Assembly: GCA_017551625.1 (NCBI GenBank)
Contig: JAFZLF010000018.1
Location: forward strand, 18,494 to 82,493
Source: Clostridiales bacterium
GTDB lineage: Bacteria; Bacillota; Clostridia; Saccharofermentanales; Saccharofermentanaceae
Reading direction: 5' to 3'
DNA length: 64,000 bases
Part shown: positions 60,313-64,000 of the stretch, piece by piece
How positions within the stretch are numbered: position 1 is the first letter of the stretch
Layout of the letters: each line of letters begins with the position of its first letter
The notes under the pieces: generated by a model
What the model was told of the DNA's origin: nothing
Database searches by the model: none
What the model saw: only the letters and a program-made list of their open reading frames with translations
Translations under genes and position numbers: made by a program

Positions 60313-62214
60313 TTAATCTACATACGCCAGCGCTGCTGTGTGGTAATTATATATGGCCGCAGCCGCTTCGTCCGCATAAGTGTAGCTTGCTGAGTTTTCG
60401 AAAAGCGCGTGTGCATAAGCAAGAACGGAAACATTACCAACCGTTCCGGTTCCATCGGCCACGAAATTAACAGCGTACTCTCTAGCGAACTGGGTCGCTC
60501 CAACATTGCTGATTCTTATGAAGTACTTCTTGCCGGATTTATTGGTCAGTGTTTCCATCGTCCCATCACCAACACCTGCCGATATCGTTCCTGTGTAATC
60601 GGAAGCCGGAGTGAAGTAAACATAGAGCGAAGTGTCACTGTCAAAACCTACACTGAAAGTTACCTTCGCGAGCCCTTTTTCATTCTCGGCAGGTTTGTTG
60701 ATCGAATAATTAGAAACCGCACTCTCTGCCGCAGAGATCGCCGCAGCATCAATCGTGTTGTAGGCATCGATTTCTGCATAATCAGTACCTATGCTGAAGT
60801 TACGTGTTTCTGCCTGGAAAAGCTGGATGTAATGACCATAGTCGGCCAGCGCCTTAGCAAAGGACTTGGTATTATCACTAAAGTTTCCATCAACTATTGT
60901 GCTTATATACTCCGCCACTGTGTGACTGTTGGAATATGCCTTTCCGTCCGATGTGTGAAGCGTCGCGGTAATCGTATCCGCCATCTGGAGAGCATTGACG
61001 TTACATACAAATCCGTAATATGATCCGCTCATCATATTCGGATCGATAGCAGCCTGATCACCGGAAACCGTGCCCTTGCCGGAAATAGCAAATGTCATGT
61101 AGCAATCCGATCTAAACTCTTCCGGGATAGTAGCATAGAACACAAGTCCGATGTCGCCGCTCACACGGAGAGAGTATCCCTCGAATTGCGGAACGCTACT
61201 TCCAGTAACCGGAGCATACAGAGTAAGTCCATTTACAGAAACAACCTCATAGGTTGCTCCGTCATCCGGCAGATCCGTTTCTACCTTAACCACTTCATCA
61301 CTGTCCGGTACAGACCCAAGCGTAGTTGTGTAATAGCAGTTTTCGCACTCCTGCGTGCCCACATGATTTTGGTTTGTATCAAGACGAGCGTATGTAAAAG
61401 CACCGAAATCGTTAAAAGTAACTTCTTGCGGAGCAAATACGCACTCATTGAAGTTTACGATCGACTTTGCAAAGCCTACAAAACCACCACTATTCTTTGA
61501 TTTAGGGCCCAAAAGTTTTCCAGAAAAAGTAACATTTGTGATATTGGTAACAAGATCGTTATACTTTGCTTGTGCGTCTGGCGTTTCTCTGTAATAGCCA
61601 TTGTATGGCTCCATCTTCTTACTATCAACGACTGCGATTACACCACCATGCGTGGCATCGCCGTCAACAGCAGATGTTATCGTAACAGCTACTTCGACAT
61701 TAGTGACCGTACCTCCGTCAAGAAGTTGCCCGATAAGACCGGAAGCAAATTTCTTGTTTGAGCCTGCAGTGATCGTTCCTTCTACACGAAGATTTTTAAT
61801 CGTCACACCACTAACAAACGGAAACGGGCAACAGTAGTTACTATTATTATTTTTCAAATATTCATGGTTAGAACTAAGGTTAACGGTCAGAGTGTGGCCA
61901 TCGCCATCATACGTTCCACAGAAGAATTTCTTATTGTTACTACTGTCACGACCGCCGATTGGTTTGTCAACAGTAAAATCTGCTGTCTGCTTGAAAGTAA
62001 AGTCCTTACAGATGTGGTTCTCGCGGACTGCAGTGGAGAGTTTGTCCCAGTCCGAAGCACTCTGAATCAGATATACACCGTTTTCATTTACGAATAAGGA
62101 ATCGAAGTATTCTTCTTCTGTCATTTCAGTCGCACTGAGAATACCTGCCGGGATAAGGCAGATCAGCATAGCAAGGGTAATCAAAACAGACAATGTTCTT
62201 TTTATGTGTTTCAT
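60313..62214 (-). CDS. Secreted protein with beta-helix-like region
   Basis: 633 residues. A signal peptide (KRTLSVLITLAMLICLIPAG, cleavage near 28) is clear. The first half has beta-helix-like repeats with GLUG-type features: 'FCGTYDGDGHTLTVNL', 'IKNLRVEGTITAG', 'GLIGQLLDGGTVTNV', 'GGFVGFAKSIVNF'. The second half is beta-sandwich-like and helical, including a 'YSLRVSGDIGLVFYATIP' segment I have seen in large Clostridia surface proteins. No sortase motif, dockerin or S-layer repeat is seen, so it may be released. The start has AGGAGG upstream, and a short palindrome lies just before that. The peptide gene follows. Confidence 0.8.
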   Translation of the reverse strand: MKHIKRTLSVLITLAMLICLIPAGILSATEMTEEEYFDSLFVNENGVYLIQSASDWDKLSTAVRENHICKDFTFKQTADFTVDKPIGGRDSSNNKKFFCGTYDGDGHTLTVNLSSNHEYLKNNNSNYCCPFPFVSGVTIKNLRVEGTITAGSNKKFASGLIGQLLDGGTVTNVEVAVTITSAVDGDATHGGVIAVVDSKKMEPYNGYYRETPDAQAKYNDLVTNITNVTFSGKLLGPKSKNSGGFVGFAKSIVNFNECVFAPQEVTFNDFGAFTYARLDTNQNHVGTQECENCYYTTTLGSVPDSDEVVKVETDLPDDGATYEVVSVNGLTLYAPVTGSSVPQFEGYSLRVSGDIGLVFYATIPEEFRSDCYMTFAISGKGTVSGDQAAIDPNMMSGSYYGFVCNVNALQMADTITATLHTSDGKAYSNSHTVAEYISTIVDGNFSDNTKSFAKALADYGHYIQLFQAETRNFSIGTDYAEIDAYNTIDAAAISAAESAVSNYSINKPAENEKGLAKVTFSVGFDSDTSLYVYFTPASDYTGTISAGVGDGTMETLTNKSGKKYFIRISNVGATQFAREYAVNFVADGTGTVGNVSVLAYAHALFENSASYTYADEAAAAIYNYHTAALAYVD

Positions 62215-62226
62215 TGATGTCCTCCT

Positions 62227-62243
62227 ATCAACAGGCTGTTGAT
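62227..62243. promoter_or_regulatory. Perfect palindrome before the secreted-protein Shine-Dalgarno
   Basis: ATCAACAG-G-CTGTTGAT, with 8-bp arms and a one-base centre, lies immediately upstream of the AGGAGG. In DNA it is a good operator; such a short loop makes an RNA hairpin less likely. Confidence 0.5.
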
Positions 62244-62310
62244 CGAAATGTTTTGCAGCTAGTTCTCCTGTTCTTCATTTCACAGGCGCATTACATATCT
62301 CATCAGTATA

Positions 62311-62338
62311 AATATATACCATTATTTTTTTTTTTCAA
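62311..62338 (-). promoter_or_regulatory. Likely promoter of the secreted-protein gene
   Basis: On the minus strand TTGAAA and TATATT are 16 bases apart, with an 11-base A-tract overlapping the -35. It lies about 100 bases before the start codon. The 370-base divergent gap also contains the palindrome, one AAAAGCACT copy (62406) and the promoter of the Fe-S gene. Confidence 0.5.
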
Positions 62339-62474
62339 TATATAGGGGGTGCTGAAACTCCTGTGTCCAATTTCCACTCTTTTGGCAAAACAGCCTAAAA
62401 AGGCAAGTGCTTTTCACGCGGAAATGAAAATCATTTGAGATGCGGAACATCCTAGAAACCGCACGATTTTTCGG

Positions 62475-62502
62475 TTGTCATTTCGGGCAGATTTGCTATA
62501 AT
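62475..62502 (+). promoter_or_regulatory. Promoter of the Fe-S scaffold/GGGtGRT operon
   Basis: TTGTCA and TATAAT are 16 bases apart, and the -10 has an upstream TG (TTGCTATAAT). This is a strong extended promoter about 80 bases before the start codon. Confidence 0.72.
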
Positions 62503-62582
62503 ACTAGAGGTGTTATTGTGTGCCGATCGGAATATTGGCGTGCACAATGGCTACACGCATTATTTCGAAAGGGGTTTTCAAC

Positions 62583-63275
62583 ATGATCAAGACACATGAA
62601 GTTGAACAGATGACTTGCGTTGCAAAGGGCTGCAACCATGGTCCGGCTCCGATTCCTGAAGAAGGAAAGTGGATACAGGCCAAAGAGATTAAGGACATTT
62701 CCGGTTACACACACGGTATCGGCTGGTGCGCACCGCAGCAGGGCACATGTAAGCTGTCCCTGAACGTGAAGGACGGCGTTATCCAGGAGGCTCTCGTTGA
62801 GACGATCGGATGCACAGGTATGACTCACTCCGCAGCTATGGCCGGTGAGATCCTCCCGGGTAAGACGATCCTCGAGGCTCTGAATACTGACCTCGTTTGC
62901 GACGCGATCAACACCGCTATGAGAGAGCTTTTCCTGCAGATCGTTTACGGCCGTACACAGAGTGCTTTCTCCGAGGGCGGTCTTTCTATCGGCGCCGGCC
63001 TCGAAGACCTTGGTAAGGGTCTGCGTTCCCAGACAGGTACGATCTTCTCCACTCTCGAGAAGGGTCCCCGCTACCTCGAGCTCACTGAGGGCTACATCGT
63101 AAAGCTCGCTCTGGATGCTGACGATCAGATCATCGGCTACCAGTACCTGAAGATCGGACCGATGCTCGATCAGATCAAGTCCGGTAAGGATGCGAACGAA
63201 GCATATCAGGCGAACCTCGGTACATACGGCAGATTCGACAGCGCGGTCCGTTACATCGATCCGCGTAAAGAGTAA
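62583..63275 (+). CDS. NifU-like iron-sulfur cluster scaffold protein
   Basis: 230 residues. Conserved cysteines are Cys12, Cys17, Cys49, Cys56 and Cys77. The key segment ETIGCTGMTHSAAMAGEI resembles the IscU/NifU ligand loop. Such proteins assemble or carry Fe-S clusters. In Clostridia this long form typically precedes a GGGtGRT-family gene, exactly as here, which suggests a joint but uncharacterised role. AAAGGGG lies eight bases before the ATG used; an upstream start at 62520 would add 21 residues and is unlikely. Codon use is highly biased (GAC, AAG, GGT), suggesting strong expression. Confidence 0.85.
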   Translation: MIKTHEVEQMTCVAKGCNHGPAPIPEEGKWIQAKEIKDISGYTHGIGWCAPQQGTCKLSLNVKDGVIQEALVETIGCTGMTHSAAMAGEILPGKTILEALNTDLVCDAINTAMRELFLQIVYGRTQSAFSEGGLSIGAGLEDLGKGLRSQTGTIFSTLEKGPRYLELTEGYIVKLALDADDQIIGYQYLKIGPMLDQIKSGKDANEAYQANLGTYGRFDSAVRYIDPRKE

Positions 63276-63295
63276 GAGGAAGGAGATTAAAGATT

Positions 63296-64000
63296 ATGGC
63301 ATTGTTTGAAAGCTATGACAGAAGAATAGATCAGATCAACAAGGCTCTGAACGATAATGGTATTTCCTCTATCGAAGAAGCAAAGAAGATCTGCGACGAA
63401 AAGGGCATCGATCCTTATAAGATTTGCGAAAGCACACAGAACATCTGCTTCGAGAATGCGAAGTGGGCGTATGTTGTAGGTGCGGCTATCGCGATTAAGA
63501 AGGGCTGCACAAAGGCGGCTGACGCTGCTGAGGCGATCGGTATCGGCCTGCAGGCTTTCTGCATCCCGGGTACAGTTGCTGACGACCGTAAGGTTGGTCT
63601 CGGCCACGGTAACCTCGCTGCTATGCTCCTCCGTGAGGAGACAGAGTGCTTCGCATTCCTCGCCGGCCACGAGTCTTTCGCTGCTGCTGAGGGCGCGATC
63701 AAGATCGCTGAGATGGCGAACAAGGTTCGTGTTAAGCCTCTGCGTGTTATCCTCAATGGTCTGGGTAAGGATGCTGCGTTCATCATCTCCAGAATCAATG
63801 GTTTCACCTATGTTCAGACACAGTTTGATTACTACACAGGCGAGCTGAAGATCGTGAAGGAAACCGCTTACTCCGATGGTCCGCGTGCGAAGGTCCGCTG
63901 CTACGGTGCTGACGACGTTCGTGAGGGCGTTGCGATCAACTGGAGCGAGAACGTTGACGTTTCCATCACAGGTAACTCCACAAACCCGACAAGATTCCAG
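63296..64000 (+). CDS. GGGtGRT-family protein, cut by the window edge
   Basis: The frame is open to the end of the window, giving 235 residues. It begins MALFESYDRRIDQINKALND and has CFENAKWAYVVGAAIAIKKG, GLQAFCIPGTVADDR and KVGLGHGNLAAMLL, matching the GGGtGRT proteins of Clostridia as I recall them. Function is unknown; the constant pairing with a NifU-like scaffold points to Fe-S metabolism. GGAAGGAG precedes the ATG, 20 bases after the scaffold gene. Codon use is strongly biased, as in its partner. Confidence 0.82.
   Translation, partial: MALFESYDRRIDQINKALNDNGISSIEEAKKICDEKGIDPYKICESTQNICFENAKWAYVVGAAIAIKKGCTKAADAAEAIGIGLQAFCIPGTVADDRKVGLGHGNLAAMLLREETECFAFLAGHESFAAAEGAIKIAEMANKVRVKPLRVILNGLGKDAAFIISRINGFTYVQTQFDYYTGELKIVKETAYSDGPRAKVRCYGADDVREGVAINWSENVDVSITGNSTNPTRFQ

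Overview
The window looks like chromosome of an anaerobic Firmicute of the class Clostridia. The evidence is a rplU-prp-rpmA cluster next to obg, an L27 with the cleavable N-terminus and its dedicated protease Prp, spoVG, and a NifU-like scaffold followed by a GGGtGRT-family protein. Most genes are GC-rich and packed head to tail on the minus strand. The first ~9.7 kb is visibly more AT-rich, with different codon use, and looks like an accessory island. No tRNA, rRNA, transposase, integrase or cas gene was seen.

Layout. (1) 1-9.7 kb, island: a solitary ClpP paralogue with small unknown proteins on the minus strand, then on the plus strand an NLR-like STAND ATPase (winged helix, NB-ARC, TPR), a DUF1292 protein, a membrane-anchored transglutaminase-like protein, a zinc-ribbon/NPCBM protein, a membrane metalloprotease-like protein and a radical SAM/SPASM gene whose 3' end runs into oppositely oriented genes. 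(2) 9.7-14.1 kb: a YbjN-like protein, a very unusual protease fusing a Clp-type AAA module, a pseudo-receiver and a complete FtsH-type AAA plus M41 peptidase, and a small membrane protein. (3) 14.2-19.8 kb: a VapBC toxin-antitoxin pair, two solitary AAA ATPase genes each preceded by an array of short repeated sites, and a LacI-like sensor/GGDEF protein between them. (4) 20.7-37.9 kb: a large cell-surface polysaccharide locus with rmlABDC, acyltransferase, DegT aminotransferase, hexapeptide acyltransferase, PglC-type phosphoglycosyl transferase, glycosyltransferases, ATP-grasp, two LicD proteins, Wzy-like polymerase and Wzx-like flippase, ending in an HD-GYP protein. (5) 38-46 kb: obg, rpmA, prp, rplU, a LacI regulator, murC and a membrane protein. 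(6) 46-54.5 kb: spoVG with a lipoprotein; an operon of a membrane-anchored protein, prfA, a Sua5/low-molecular-weight phosphatase fusion and a histidine phosphatase; an unknown protein; a GNAT acetyltransferase. (7) 54.5-64 kb: two giant paralogous solute-binding lipoproteins, a secreted repeat protein with a 32-residue companion peptide, and an Fe-S scaffold/GGGtGRT pair.

Two things stand out. One is the triple-module Clp/FtsH protease with its YbjN partner. The other is a non-coding phenomenon: at least four intergenic regions carry arrays of short inverted repeats, each with its own stem sequence but shared geometry (8-11 bp arms, loops near 18-22 nt, repeat period near 53 or 61-65 bp in the regular arrays). 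Alongside these, the 9-mer AAAAGCACT occurs at least 14 times where about 0.5 would be expected by chance, including repeated use as Ser-Ala-Phe codons in unrelated genes.
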